From contig NZ_CP150170.1 in NCBI RefSeq assembly GCF_037963865.1, positions 5,022,001 through 5,086,000 on the forward strand: a stretch of 64,000 nucleotides of DNA, written 5' to 3'. Numbering within the stretch: the first letter of the stretch is position 1; each line of letters begins with the position of its first letter. Positions 36,925 to 45,630 of this stretch are shown here, in pieces. The stretch is from Paenibacillus sp. FSL R10-2734 (lineage in GTDB: Bacteria; Bacillota; Bacilli; Paenibacillales; Paenibacillaceae). The notes under the pieces are model-generated. The model saw only the letters and a program-made list of their open reading frames with translations, made no database searches and was not told the origin of the DNA. Both the position numbers and the translations under genes were made by a program.

Positions 36925-37599
36925 TTAAACCCACTGAATGACTCGCTCAGCGATTTGTCTTGTTTTGCCACGTGGTTCATTCAAACGATATCCAAAGGCT
37001 ACCATACAGGAGATTCCAAAATGCTCAGCATCCATAATCCCTTCTTCGGCAAGGATCTGATCAGTCTTTGCTTTATCGAAACCTTCGATTGGGCAGGAGT
37101 CGATTCCGATTAAAGCGGCTGATGTCATCATATTACCAAGGGTAATATAAGTCTGCCGGCAACTCCATTCAAACATTGCGCGCTCATTCTCCATCAATCC
37201 GAAATCATCCTTCAAGAACTTATCATAAACTTTACCTTTCCCTTCTGCCACTTCCGAAGGTAGCTTCTGCACATGCTCCATCATCCCTCTAATATAATCA
37301 GAGTCAGCAGCCATATCTTTAGGAAGACGTGAGAGAATAATTACAAAATGACTTGCGGTTGGCAATTGCTTTTGGGCTCCCCAGGCATGAGAACGTAATT
37401 TTTCACGTATTTCCGGGTTTTGCACTATTACAAAACGCCAAGGCTCGAATCCAAATGAACTTGGTGACAAACGACCAGTTTCCAGAATAAACTGAAAGTC
37501 CGCTTCACTAATTTTTTTATTGCTATCAAATTCTTTAGTTGCATGTCTGAACTGGTAAGCAGACAGGATCTCATTCTTGTTTAATGATAAAGTATCCAT
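36925..37599 (-). CDS. NAD(P)H-dependent nitroreductase family protein
   Basis: About 224 residues from ATG at 37599 (AAAAGGAG eight bases before). FMN-binding fold of the NfsB type: AYQFRHATKEFD (16-27), TGRLSPSSFGFEPWRFVIVQN (FMN contacts), NMMTSAALIGIDSCPIEGF. It likely reduces quinones or nitroaromatics. It is divergent from an HxlR regulator with conserved N-terminal cysteines, an arrangement like yodC-yodB, which responds to quinones and diamide. Confidence 0.9.
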   Translation of the reverse strand: MDTLSLNKNEILSAYQFRHATKEFDSNKKISEADFQFILETGRLSPSSFGFEPWRFVIVQNPEIREKLRSHAWGAQKQLPTASHFVIILSRLPKDMAADSDYIRGMMEHVQKLPSEVAEGKGKVYDKFLKDDFGLMENERAMFEWSCRQTYITLGNMMTSAALIGIDSCPIEGFDKAKTDQILAEEGIMDAEHFGISCMVAFGYRLNEPRGKTRQIAERVIQWV

Positions 37600-37715
37600 A
37601 TTCAACACTCCTTTTGCTTGGTTAGAATCAACGATTCATTTGACTGTTAGCCGATTACATGCTTAATATTAGTGTATATATTCATTCTTTAAAAGTACGC
37701 ACATTAATGTTATGT

Positions 37716-37733
37716 AGTATACAAAATGATACT
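37716..37733. promoter_or_regulatory. Inverted repeat in the nitroreductase/HxlR divergent region
   Basis: AGTAT - 8 bp - ATACT lies 16 bp upstream of the HxlR start and 116 bp from the nitroreductase start. A symmetric site in this position is a candidate operator for the adjacent winged-helix regulator. No direct match to a known operator can be claimed. Confidence 0.4.
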
Positions 37734-37749
37734 GTGGGAGTTGACGGCT

Positions 37750-38142
37750 ATGCGTGATCGAAAAGGTGGCTTCGGAGATTGCCCAGAAGGCAATAAGGAA
37801 GCATGCCCTGTGGAATTTACGCTCGATGTAATAGGCGGGAAATGGAAGGGAATTCTCATCTATCACTTGATGGATGGAACGAAACGGTTTAACGAATTCC
37901 GCCGGATATGTCCGGGAATTACTCAACGTATGCTGACCCTGCAGCTTAGAGAGCTAGAAGAAGATGGGGTTGTCCACCGTGAGGTCTACCCTCAGGTCCC
38001 CCCGAAAGTCGAATACTCGTTAACTGACTTTGGCAAGACGCTGACCCCTATTATTAAACTCATGAAAGACTGGGGAGAGATTTACAAAACAAAACAGCTT
38101 TCCGCAGAAAGCTGCCCAGAAGATATGGATATTACGGTGTAG
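37750..38142 (+). CDS. HxlR-family redox-type regulator
   Basis: 130 residues from ATG at 37750 (GGGAG before it). HxlR winged-helix signature: CPVEFTLDVIGGKWKG, FNEFRRICPGITQRMLTLQL, REVYPQVPPKVEYSLT. Cysteines 11 and 19 lie near the N-terminus, the second in the CPVE motif used as thiol sensor by YodB/HypR-type members. Divergent from the nitroreductase gene, so it probably represses that gene and responds to quinone or thiol stress. Effector is an inference. Confidence 0.88.
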   Translation: MRDRKGGFGDCPEGNKEACPVEFTLDVIGGKWKGILIYHLMDGTKRFNEFRRICPGITQRMLTLQLRELEEDGVVHREVYPQVPPKVEYSLTDFGKTLTPIIKLMKDWGEIYKTKQLSAESCPEDMDITV

Positions 38143-38158
38143 CTCAAAGCTGCACCTT

Positions 38159-38536
38159 TTATTTTTCTACATCAAAAAATGCCTCAGCCTTTTCCTTATG
38201 CTCATCCGTAACCTGACCTGCTATAGCTTTTATGCCTGCTGCAATAATTGCCGCATCATCTGTAAATCCAAGTCCTAGCAGCGCATCAGGTATCGCATCA
38301 ATAGGGGAGATAAAATAAGCCAACGCTCCGAAAGCAATTCCCTTCGCCCATAAAGGGGTCTTGGCGTCAATTGCACAATAATACATCGCAATAACATCTT
38401 TGGTAAATGGGATCTTGCCTGCGAACTTTTTAGTTTTTGTCCAAAAATTCCGAGTCACCATATCCTCATTCTCTTTGCTGTATGGAAACTTCTCTGCTGT
38501 AATTTCCGATGCGTTCTTATCATCATCTTTCTTCAT
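38159..38536 (-). CDS. YkvA/DUF1232 family protein
   Basis: 125 residues. A charged N-terminus precedes the DUF1232 domain: MYYCAIDAKTPLWAKGIAFGALAYFISPIDAIPD, then LGFTDDAAIIAAGIKAI. The domain is a short amphipathic/hydrophobic unit of unknown function. No associated genes clarify the role. ATG after GGAGGG. Confidence 0.88.
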   Translation of the reverse strand: MKKDDDKNASEITAEKFPYSKENEDMVTRNFWTKTKKFAGKIPFTKDVIAMYYCAIDAKTPLWAKGIAFGALAYFISPIDAIPDALLGLGFTDDAAIIAAGIKAIAGQVTDEHKEKAEAFFDVEK

Positions 38537-38557
38537 TAAGTATTCCCTCCGCAGGAT

Positions 38558-39196
38558 TCATTTGATTTCTTTAATTTTATTCATATCACTACTGCATAAC
38601 GCTTCAAGATTGTTAAAGATTCGCTCGGCATCCCAATCCCACCACTTGAGCTCTTCAAGATATTCGATTAAATCATCATCAAAACGTTGTCTAATCACTT
38701 TACAGGGATTTCCTCCAGCCACACTATAAGCCGGGATATCTTTCACTACCGTTGAATTTGCTGCGATGACAGCTCCATTTCCAATTTGTACACCAGGCAT
38801 AATCGTAACATTCTGACCAATCCACACATCGTTACCGATTACTGTATCTCCTTTTAATGGTAGATCTGATAATTCTGGAACTGCATGCTCCCAGCCATTA
38901 GCCATGATATTGAAAGGATAAGTCGTAACAGAATTCATCCGATGGTTAGCACCATTCATAATAATTTCAATGCCTTTAGCAATCGCGCAGAACTTTCCTA
39001 TAATAAGCTTGTCGCCAATAAAATCATAATGATGTGTCACATGTTCCTCAAACTTTTCAGCACCGTTTATATCATCATAATACGTATAGTCACCGACAAT
39101 AATATTATTTCTGGTAATCACATTTTTGATATAGCAGATACTTTTGATCTGTTCATTAGGATAGAGCGCATTCGGGTTTGGCCCATATTTCTCCAT
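38558..39196 (-). CDS. Vat-family O-acetyltransferase homologue
   Basis: 212 residues with left-handed beta-helix hexapeptide repeats (IGNDVWIGQNVTIMPGVQIG). MEKYGPNPNALYPNE at the start, the catalytic NGANHRM with His85, YPFNIMANGW, and C-terminal AYSVAGGNPCKVIRQRF match the Vat/xenobiotic acetyltransferases over the whole length. Vat enzymes inactivate streptogramin A by acetylation, so the homologue may confer intrinsic resistance, but sequence alone does not prove activity on that drug. Nothing mobile is next to it, consistent with a chromosomal environmental gene. ATG after AGGGAGG. Confidence 0.88.
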   Translation of the reverse strand: MEKYGPNPNALYPNEQIKSICYIKNVITRNNIIVGDYTYYDDINGAEKFEEHVTHHYDFIGDKLIIGKFCAIAKGIEIIMNGANHRMNSVTTYPFNIMANGWEHAVPELSDLPLKGDTVIGNDVWIGQNVTIMPGVQIGNGAVIAANSTVVKDIPAYSVAGGNPCKVIRQRFDDDLIEYLEELKWWDWDAERIFNNLEALCSSDMNKIKEIK

Positions 39197-39273
39197 AAAT
39201 AACGCCTCCCTCTCTTTTGATAAAACATAGCAGAGATCACACTCTTTTTCAAATGAAGCGGTTAATTAGACAG

Positions 39274-39301
39274 AGAAAAGCGGCTACCGTTTGGTAACCG
39301 C
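39274..39301 (-). terminator. Terminator of rhaA
   Basis: GCGGTTACC/GGTAGCCGC stem (one G-U), loop AAAC, followed on the minus strand by TTTTCT, 37 bp past the rhaA stop. It is the end of the rhamnose/lactate operon. Confidence 0.75.
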
Positions 39302-39337
39302 CATTCTTTATATTCACGCGTATAGTAAAAGCTAAGT

Positions 39338-40612
39338 CTAGCGCTTCGATAAAACTTCTATTTCGTATTGCTTCACATCGCTTAACCAGCTTTCCCGGAC
39401 CGGCACACCATTCGTCGCGCAATAATAATCCCAGACAGCTCCAAACGGATAAGATTTTAATTCCTCAACAAGGGCAAGTCTTGTAGTATAATCCCCATCC
39501 AGCTCAATCTGCTTCAATTGCTCGATCGGTTCCAGCATCGCACGAAGAAGAGCCTTAATAGTATTCCGTGTTCCAATGACCCAAGCGGCAATATGATTAA
39601 TACTTCCGTCAAAGAAATCGAGTCCGATATGCGTTCTGTCTAAGAATTTACCTCGCACTAATTCACGAGCAATCTCCAGGAGTTCATCATCCATAGTCAC
39701 CACATGATCACTATCCCAGCGAACTGGACGGCTAACATGTAGCAGCAATTGATCACCAAACAGCAGCCAGGAAGACAGCTTATTCGAAATCATCTCGGTC
39801 GGATGGAAATGCCCGGCATCGAAGCAAACCGCTTTGCCTCGGCTAAGCGCATAACCCATATAGAATTCATGGGAGCCCACCACATAACTTTCAGAACCAA
39901 TACCAAACAGTTTGCTTTCTACAGCATCAATATTATATCGCTGATCAATCTCCTCACTGAAGATCTCATCCAGTGATTCTTGAAGTCTTACCCGCGGTGA
40001 CAAACGATCAATAGGTGTATCTTTATAGCCATCTGGAACCCAGAAATTGGTCACGCAAGGTTGACCTAGTGCCTGTCCAAAAGATTCAGAGATTCTTCGT
40101 GAAGCCTTGCAATGAGCAATCCAGAAGTTTCGAATTTCTGCATCTGGGTGGCTTAGTGTGAAGCCATCTTTTGCTTTGTCGTGAGAGAAACAAGTAGGAT
40201 TGAAATCTAATCCAAGTCCCTGCTCCTTGGCCCAGCTCACCCATTTTTCAAAATGTTTAGGTTCTAGCGCATCAAGGTCTACTGTCTCTTCCGTATCCGC
40301 ATAAATGGCATGTAGATTAACTTTATGTTGACCTGGGATAAGTGCTAAAGCCTTCTCTAAATCAAGGCGCAGCTCCTCCGGATTTCTAGCCCGACCCGGG
40401 TAACTGCCCGTGACCGCGATACCGCCGCTTAGTTCCTTTTCCTTATTCATGAAGCCCTGAACATCGTCTCCCTGCCAGCAATGCAATGAAATCTTGATCG
40501 CTGCAAGCTGCTCTAATACCTTATCTACATCGACGCCATGCTGTGCGTAGAGTTTTTTCGCTTCATTATAGCTCGTTTGAACGCTCTTAAAGCTTTCTGT
40601 GTTTTGTTCCAT
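39338..40612 (-). CDS. rhaA: L-rhamnose isomerase
   Basis: 424 residues from ATG at 40612; GGAGG precedes it, so upstream in-frame codons are not used. TIM-barrel isomerase converting L-rhamnose to L-rhamnulose with divalent metal. ISLHCWQGDDVQGF near the N-terminus is the hallmark of RhaA, followed by FNPTCFSHDKAKDGFTLS, FVPDG-like WVPDGYKD, and CFDAGHFHPTE near the metal site. Last gene of the operon, separated from rhaB by the 51-bp tandem array. Confidence 0.95.
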   Translation of the reverse strand: MEQNTESFKSVQTSYNEAKKLYAQHGVDVDKVLEQLAAIKISLHCWQGDDVQGFMNKEKELSGGIAVTGSYPGRARNPEELRLDLEKALALIPGQHKVNLHAIYADTEETVDLDALEPKHFEKWVSWAKEQGLGLDFNPTCFSHDKAKDGFTLSHPDAEIRNFWIAHCKASRRISESFGQALGQPCVTNFWVPDGYKDTPIDRLSPRVRLQESLDEIFSEEIDQRYNIDAVESKLFGIGSESYVVGSHEFYMGYALSRGKAVCFDAGHFHPTEMISNKLSSWLLFGDQLLLHVSRPVRWDSDHVVTMDDELLEIARELVRGKFLDRTHIGLDFFDGSINHIAAWVIGTRNTIKALLRAMLEPIEQLKQIELDGDYTTRLALVEELKSYPFGAVWDYYCATNGVPVRESWLSDVKQYEIEVLSKR

Positions 40613-40668
40613 GTTTGAGCCTCCATATATTGTCATAGTGTTCTCTATCTGAGGCATTTGTGCCTCTC

Positions 40669-41033
40669 TTTTGCTCATTTTCCGCTTTTTGCGCTCTATG
40701 TGGGGTATTTATACCCTTCTTTTGCTCGTTTTCCGCTTTTTGCGCTCTATGAGGGGGATTTATACCCTTCTTTTGCTCGTTTTCCGCTATTTTCGCTCTA
40801 TGAGGGGGAATTATACCCTTCTTTTGCTCGTTTTCCGCTATTTTCGCTCTATGTGGGGGATTTATACCCTTCTTTTGCTCGTTTTCCGCTATTTTCGCTC
40901 AATGTGGGGGATTTATACCCTTCTTTTGCTCGTTTTCCGCTATTTTCGCTCAATGTAGAGTATTTTTGTACCTCTTTTACTCGTTTTCCGCTTTTTGCGC
41001 TCTATGTGGGGTATTTATACCCTTCTTTTGCTC
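40669..41033. repeat. 51-bp tandem repeat array, seven copies
   Basis: Seven consecutive 51-bp units start at 40669, 40720, 40771, 40822, 40873, 40924 and 40975, with a partial eighth at 41026. Each unit begins TTTTGCTCGTTTTCCGCT and contains GGGTAT-TT-ATACCC-like dyads in the best copies. Units differ at a few positions. The period is divisible by three, so long spurious reading frames run through it on the plus strand. It fills most of the gap between rhaB and rhaA and lies inside the predicted transcript. Confidence 0.97.
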
Positions 41034-41089
41034 ATCCATAGCTATCTAATAGCCATCCCATATATTCTCGGTTACTATATTAGTTACTC

Positions 41090-42577
41090 TTATACGACCT
41101 GCAGCCGAGCAAACTCAGCCAATGCCGCGGTTTTTAAAGTTGAGTCTATCGCCTGCGGAACATAGGTTATTACATCAAATGAACGATAAATAATATCTCT
41201 TGCTTCTTGAATATCTGCAACAGTGCCCACACTGATCATCTGCATAACAACATTACCTAACGCTGTTGATTCCGTTGGTCCAGCATAAATCTCCATCTCT
41301 AGCAGATCCGCGGCTATCTGACATAGCAGTCCGTTGTTCGCCCCTCCGCCTACGATATGTAGCCGATCCCACTTCTCACCCGTCAATAGCTGAAGATCCT
41401 GAACATAGAAATAATAAGAAAGAGCAAGACTGTCAAACACACATCTAGCAAGCTCCCCTGGTGTTTGAGGTATCAGCTGTCCTGTTTCCACACAATAATT
41501 GCGTATTTCGCCGACCATGTTCGGCGGATTCATGAATCGTTCATCATTGCAGTATATGATAGATCTAAAAGGGATTTCTTGAGCAGCCAGTTCCACCAAT
41601 TCGCCGAAGCTATATTGCCCGCAATATTCCTCACGAACCTTTTGAATCAACCACATTCCCATAATATTCTTAAGAAACCGAACCGAGCCGAAGGCTCCCC
41701 ACTCATTCGTATAGTTACGTTCCATCGCCTCAGGGCTTGTGATTGCTGAACCTCGTTCCACCCCGATGAGCGACCAAGTCCCACTACTCAGAAAGCCCCA
41801 TTTATCGCTACTTGCAGGAACACCAAGTACAGCTGATGCTGTATCATGAGTGGCTACTGCTATGAACTCACAAACTGGAAGATCACCAAGCGACGCCAAT
41901 TCTTCAGTCAACCCGCCAATTCGTTCCCCAGATTCCGTTAATGGTGGAAATTGCTCTTTTGAAAGACCAAGCAGTGTTAGAAGATCAGTATCATAATCCC
42001 GAGTTTGCAGATTCAGCAGACCTGTGGTTGAAGCATTCGTAACTTCGCTTATTCTACGACCCGTAAGCCTATAATAGAGATAATCTGGGACCAGCAGGAT
42101 TGAATGCGCTGCTTCCAGCTCTGCCTGATCATGCACAAACAGCTGGTACAACGAATTAATAGGGAGAACTTGTATGCCTGTCTTTTCGTAAACGCTTTCA
42201 GATGATATATTGTGATGCAGTCTCTGTACAGCTCCATCCGTTCGGGAGTCACGATAAGAAAACACTTCATGAATCCGTGTGCCCTCCTGATCTAGAAGGA
42301 CATAATCCACGGCCCAAGTATCAATTCCCACGGTACAATGCTCGATCCCTTTAGACTTCACCTTCTGCAAGCCTTTTACGATTTCAGTAAATAAATAATC
42401 CACGTCCCAGTAAAGATTACCATTCTTCTCAGAGAACCCATTACTAAAGCGGTGAATTTCTGTTATGGATAAGGTTCCTCCCGGCTCTTGCAAGGTTCCG
42501 CAGACGACTCTCCCACTAGAGGCTCCAATATCGATAGCAATATGATTCTGACCATGTTTATGCACCCCAGCATTCAT
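41090..42577 (-). CDS. rhaB: Rhamnulokinase
   Basis: 495 residues of the FGGY kinase family. Phosphate-1 loop HIAIDIGASSGRVVCG near the N-terminus, GIDTWAVDYVLLD with catalytic Asp, ATHDTASAVLGVPAS, and the adenosine loop RLHIVGGGANNGLLCQ. Phosphorylates L-rhamnulose to L-rhamnulose 1-phosphate in the cytoplasm. It follows lutC by 27 bp, and rhaA lies beyond the repeat array. No rhaM mutarotase gene is seen in this operon, unlike in B. subtilis. Confidence 0.95.
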   Translation of the reverse strand: MNAGVHKHGQNHIAIDIGASSGRVVCGTLQEPGGTLSITEIHRFSNGFSEKNGNLYWDVDYLFTEIVKGLQKVKSKGIEHCTVGIDTWAVDYVLLDQEGTRIHEVFSYRDSRTDGAVQRLHHNISSESVYEKTGIQVLPINSLYQLFVHDQAELEAAHSILLVPDYLYYRLTGRRISEVTNASTTGLLNLQTRDYDTDLLTLLGLSKEQFPPLTESGERIGGLTEELASLGDLPVCEFIAVATHDTASAVLGVPASSDKWGFLSSGTWSLIGVERGSAITSPEAMERNYTNEWGAFGSVRFLKNIMGMWLIQKVREEYCGQYSFGELVELAAQEIPFRSIIYCNDERFMNPPNMVGEIRNYCVETGQLIPQTPGELARCVFDSLALSYYFYVQDLQLLTGEKWDRLHIVGGGANNGLLCQIAADLLEMEIYAGPTESTALGNVVMQMISVGTVADIQEARDIIYRSFDVITYVPQAIDSTLKTAALAEFARLQVV

Positions 42578-42604
42578 ACCTAAACAACACTCCTTATCTC
42601 CCTA

Positions 42605-43333
42605 TCAGCCTACCAGCAAGGCAAATACGACACCTGGACCATGCACACCTATCGTCAGATCATTCTCAATATCCGCTGAACGGCTAGGTCCAGAGATAAA
42701 GTGGATGCCTGCTGGTAAACCCGATTGCCCTGCTTCATCAAAATCTATAAGTACTTCACCCAGACGAGTCTTCAGCCGCTCCAGCGGAATGATGGCAATT
42801 AATGCGGTAGGCAACAGGCTGACAGAGCGGCCTTTATCCTCAGAAGATAGCACAGTAATAGAACCAGTATAAGCAACTGCATAATCCGCGATCACAATCC
42901 CAATATCGGCTTCTGCCGCTCTGGCTTTCCATGCTTCCTGCCCATCCGTATTCCAGACGGACACCCGCGTATCTGCAAGGTCTTCTTCTAGGCGAAATGC
43001 TGCAAGCTCGGCGACATTTTGCCGGAGAATATAACGTGCGAGCATGTCATTCGATTTATTGACGATAAAAGCTTTGGCTTCATCCATATCTGCCATACGA
43101 AATACATGTCCACCAGCACTTTGAAAATTCGCCGTAAACTGTTCGACACGTTCCTCCGGACTCCATTGGAAATCTTGCCAATAATCTGGAGCACCACGAA
43201 AAGGATGTACAGGAGCCACAGTCGTTCTCGGTCTCTTCAGGCGGCGAGCGATATCATTCATGAATGCCTGCTGCTTCTCACGAGAGTCTTGCTCCATCTG
43301 CTCCAGCCACTTACTGTGTGTCCCCTCAGTCAT
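42605..43333 (-). CDS. lutC: Lactate utilization protein C
   Basis: 242 residues of the LUD domain family. AVAYTGSITVLSSEDKGRSVSLLPTALI and HFISGPSRSADIENDLTIGVHGPG are typical of LutC/YkgG. It is the non-Fe-S subunit of the LutABC complex that oxidises L-lactate to pyruvate. Its ATG overlaps the lutB stop by 8 bp (ATGACTGA), so lutB and lutC are translationally coupled. Confidence 0.93.
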   Translation of the reverse strand: MTEGTHSKWLEQMEQDSREKQQAFMNDIARRLKRPRTTVAPVHPFRGAPDYWQDFQWSPEERVEQFTANFQSAGGHVFRMADMDEAKAFIVNKSNDMLARYILRQNVAELAAFRLEEDLADTRVSVWNTDGQEAWKARAAEADIGIVIADYAVAYTGSITVLSSEDKGRSVSLLPTALIAIIPLERLKTRLGEVLIDFDEAGQSGLPAGIHFISGPSRSADIENDLTIGVHGPGVVFALLVG

Positions 43334-44879
43334 GTCCGGCTCCTCCTCCCAGTTCTTCCTTTTTCCGCTTCGCTAGTATATTTTCCATTCGCTTCTGGAT
43401 TGCTGGGTCCATCTTACGACTGTTCTTGTCTAGCTCCTTCTGCAGCCCTTTCCAGCTCTCACGGAAGGATTCATCCGCCAGCTTCGGAGCAATTCGGTAG
43501 TTATTCCAGCCCTTAAGCGGCCCAAGCTTTGATGGAATTCCTCCATCTCGCACAAGCAGCTTCTGTCCGATTCTACCTACCTTCATCACACTACTAAATC
43601 GCTGTGACTTCGACATAATTGCGCCAAAGCCTTTCATACCGAGACCCTCCGCTTTGTCTCCATAACCTCGCTCCACCTTACGACGCCGTAAATAGATAAG
43701 CATGTCATGCAGAGGGATTTTGACCGGACAAGCCTCATAACAGGCCCCGCACAGACTCGATGCAGACGCGATATCATCCCATTGATCTACGTTTTTATTC
43801 AGCGCTGGGGTAAGCACTGCTCCAATGGGTCCACTATAAGTCCCACCATAAGCATGACCGCCGATATGACGGTATACAGGGCAAGCATTTAGACAAGCTC
43901 CACAGCGGATGCAGTTCAATAGTTCCTGAAACTCTGGATCACCGAGCTGCTCAGATCGACCATTATCAAGGATAATAATATGCTGCTCTTCCGGTCCGTC
44001 ACCGTCATCTTTCCTACGGGGGCCCGAAATTCCCGACATATATACGGTTAACTTCTGACCTGTTGCGGAACGAGGCAATAACGTAGCCATTACCTCAAGA
44101 TCGCTCCAAGAGGGTATAATCCGCTCCATCCCCATCAAGGTAATTTGCGTTTTCGGTAGAGTGGTGACCATGCGGGCGTTGCCTTCATTCTCGAACAGCA
44201 CCATAGAACCCGTCTCTGCAATAGCAAAATTACACCCAGTCATCCCAATATCCGCTTCTAGAAATTTCTCTCGCAGCTTGCGTCGCACAAATCCGGCAAG
44301 GATCGTAGTTTCAGGCAAAAGCTCCTCCCCTGCCTCCTTGGACAACAGCTCTGCAATCTGATAGCGGTTCTTATGAATGGCTGGAATAATAATATGAGAT
44401 GGAGTTTCTCCGGCAAGCTGAATAATATATTCCCCTAGATCTGTCTCAATCGTCTCCACGTTAATGGATTCCAGCGCGGCATTCAAATGCAGCTCCTCTG
44501 TAACCATCGATTTGGATTTGACCACAGAAGCCGCTTGTTTCCGCTGCGCAATCTCTAAGGCAATCTTCACTGCCTCTTCACCCGTTGCTGCAAAATGAAT
44601 ATGCGTGCCGTTTGCTCTTGCATTGTCCGCAAACAGATTCAAATAATAATCGAGATGAGCAATCGTATGTAGGCGGATTTGCCGCCCACGTTCACGCCAT
44701 TCTTCCCAATGTCCATGGTCGTCAGCCGCCTTCAGTTTCCCGTCACGCAGCCTTTCCGTGGTGAATCGAACTGCTTTACGCAAAAAGTCATTATTCAGTG
44801 CCAAGTCTGCACGCTGTTTTACCGTAGCTGGCTTCACACTAGTCGATTCCGATTTAGTTTGGGCGGTTTTCTGACTCAT
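43326..44879 (-). CDS. lutB: Lactate utilization protein B, iron-sulfur subunit
   Basis: 517 residues. N-terminal LUD-like region, then two ferredoxin-type cluster motifs, CIRCGACLNACPVY (around 333) and CGACYEACPVKIP about 45 residues later, both complete. The C-terminal part is charged. With LutA and LutC it forms the quinone-linked L-lactate oxidation complex on the cytoplasmic side. Start overlaps the lutA stop by 4 bp (ATGA). Confidence 0.94.
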   Translation of the reverse strand: MSQKTAQTKSESTSVKPATVKQRADLALNNDFLRKAVRFTTERLRDGKLKAADDHGHWEEWRERGRQIRLHTIAHLDYYLNLFADNARANGTHIHFAATGEEAVKIALEIAQRKQAASVVKSKSMVTEELHLNAALESINVETIETDLGEYIIQLAGETPSHIIIPAIHKNRYQIAELLSKEAGEELLPETTILAGFVRRKLREKFLEADIGMTGCNFAIAETGSMVLFENEGNARMVTTLPKTQITLMGMERIIPSWSDLEVMATLLPRSATGQKLTVYMSGISGPRRKDDGDGPEEQHIIILDNGRSEQLGDPEFQELLNCIRCGACLNACPVYRHIGGHAYGGTYSGPIGAVLTPALNKNVDQWDDIASASSLCGACYEACPVKIPLHDMLIYLRRRKVERGYGDKAEGLGMKGFGAIMSKSQRFSSVMKVGRIGQKLLVRDGGIPSKLGPLKGWNNYRIAPKLADESFRESWKGLQKELDKNSRKMDPAIQKRMENILAKRKKEELGGGAGHD

Positions 44880-45604
44880 TCTCCACTCACCCCTTCATAC
44901 AGTAGCTCTGCCAAATGCATGACTCGGACCGGTTTGTGCCGATAACGTAAATTCCCAGCTATATTCATGAGACAGCCCATATCCAGACCTGTTAAGATCT
45001 CTGCTTCCGTCTCAAGCACATGATCGGTTTTCTCAGTGACCATCGCCCCAGAAATATCAGACATCTTTATGGCAAAGGTTCCACCAAACCCACAACAGTC
45101 CTCGGCAAATGGCAGCGGCACGAGCTTCATCGCCTTCACATTTTGCATTAGCTGCATAGGTTCATCACGTATGCCGAGAATTCGGCTACCATGACAGGAA
45201 GGATGATAAGTAACTTTATGCGGAAATACTGCTCCCAGATCAGTTACTCCAAGCACTTGCACCATAAATTGGCTAAATTCATAGGATTTCTGTTGCAAAT
45301 TCTGAGCCTTGGCCAGATTAACAGGATCATCTTGAAACAATTTAGGATAATGATGAAGCATTCCAGTACAAGATCCGGAAGGAGCAATTACAAAATCACT
45401 ATCTTCGAATGCTTGCAAAATCGTAAGTGCCGCCTGCCGCGCCTCATTCCAATACCCACTATTGTAAGCAGGCTGTCCGCAGCAGGTCTGCACATCCGGA
45501 AATTCCAGTTGTACGCCATATCTTGCAAGCAGACGGGCCATAGCTTCTCCAACCTTCGGGTACACAGCATCACTAACGCATGTAATAAACATTGATACCT
45601 TCAT
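44876..45604 (-). CDS. lutA: Lactate utilization protein A, CCG-domain subunit
   Basis: 242 residues with two CCG (cysteine-rich) domains: FPDVQTCCGQPAYNSGY and DCCGFGGTFAIKM, each of the heterodisulfide-reductase type, which carry unusual Fe-S clusters. First of the lutABC genes; follows the DeoR regulator gene by 26 bp. In B. subtilis lutABC is governed by LutR (GntR) and sited elsewhere, so its placement within rha genes is a regional peculiarity. Confidence 0.94.
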   Translation of the reverse strand: MKVSMFITCVSDAVYPKVGEAMARLLARYGVQLEFPDVQTCCGQPAYNSGYWNEARQAALTILQAFEDSDFVIAPSGSCTGMLHHYPKLFQDDPVNLAKAQNLQQKSYEFSQFMVQVLGVTDLGAVFPHKVTYHPSCHGSRILGIRDEPMQLMQNVKAMKLVPLPFAEDCCGFGGTFAIKMSDISGAMVTEKTDHVLETEAEILTGLDMGCLMNIAGNLRYRHKPVRVMHLAELLYEGVSGE

Positions 45605-45630
45605 GTCTTCATCTCCTGCACAACTATTTT

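Noticed and set aside
40669..41033. The repeat array between rhaB and rhaA as a CRISPR array
   Set aside because: Copies are contiguous with a fixed 51-bp period and no unique spacers, and no cas genes are nearby.
40658..41041. Long open frames on the plus strand across the 51-bp array (17-residue repeats)
   Set aside because: They arise because the period is divisible by three. There is no Shine-Dalgarno, and one frame is as open as another.
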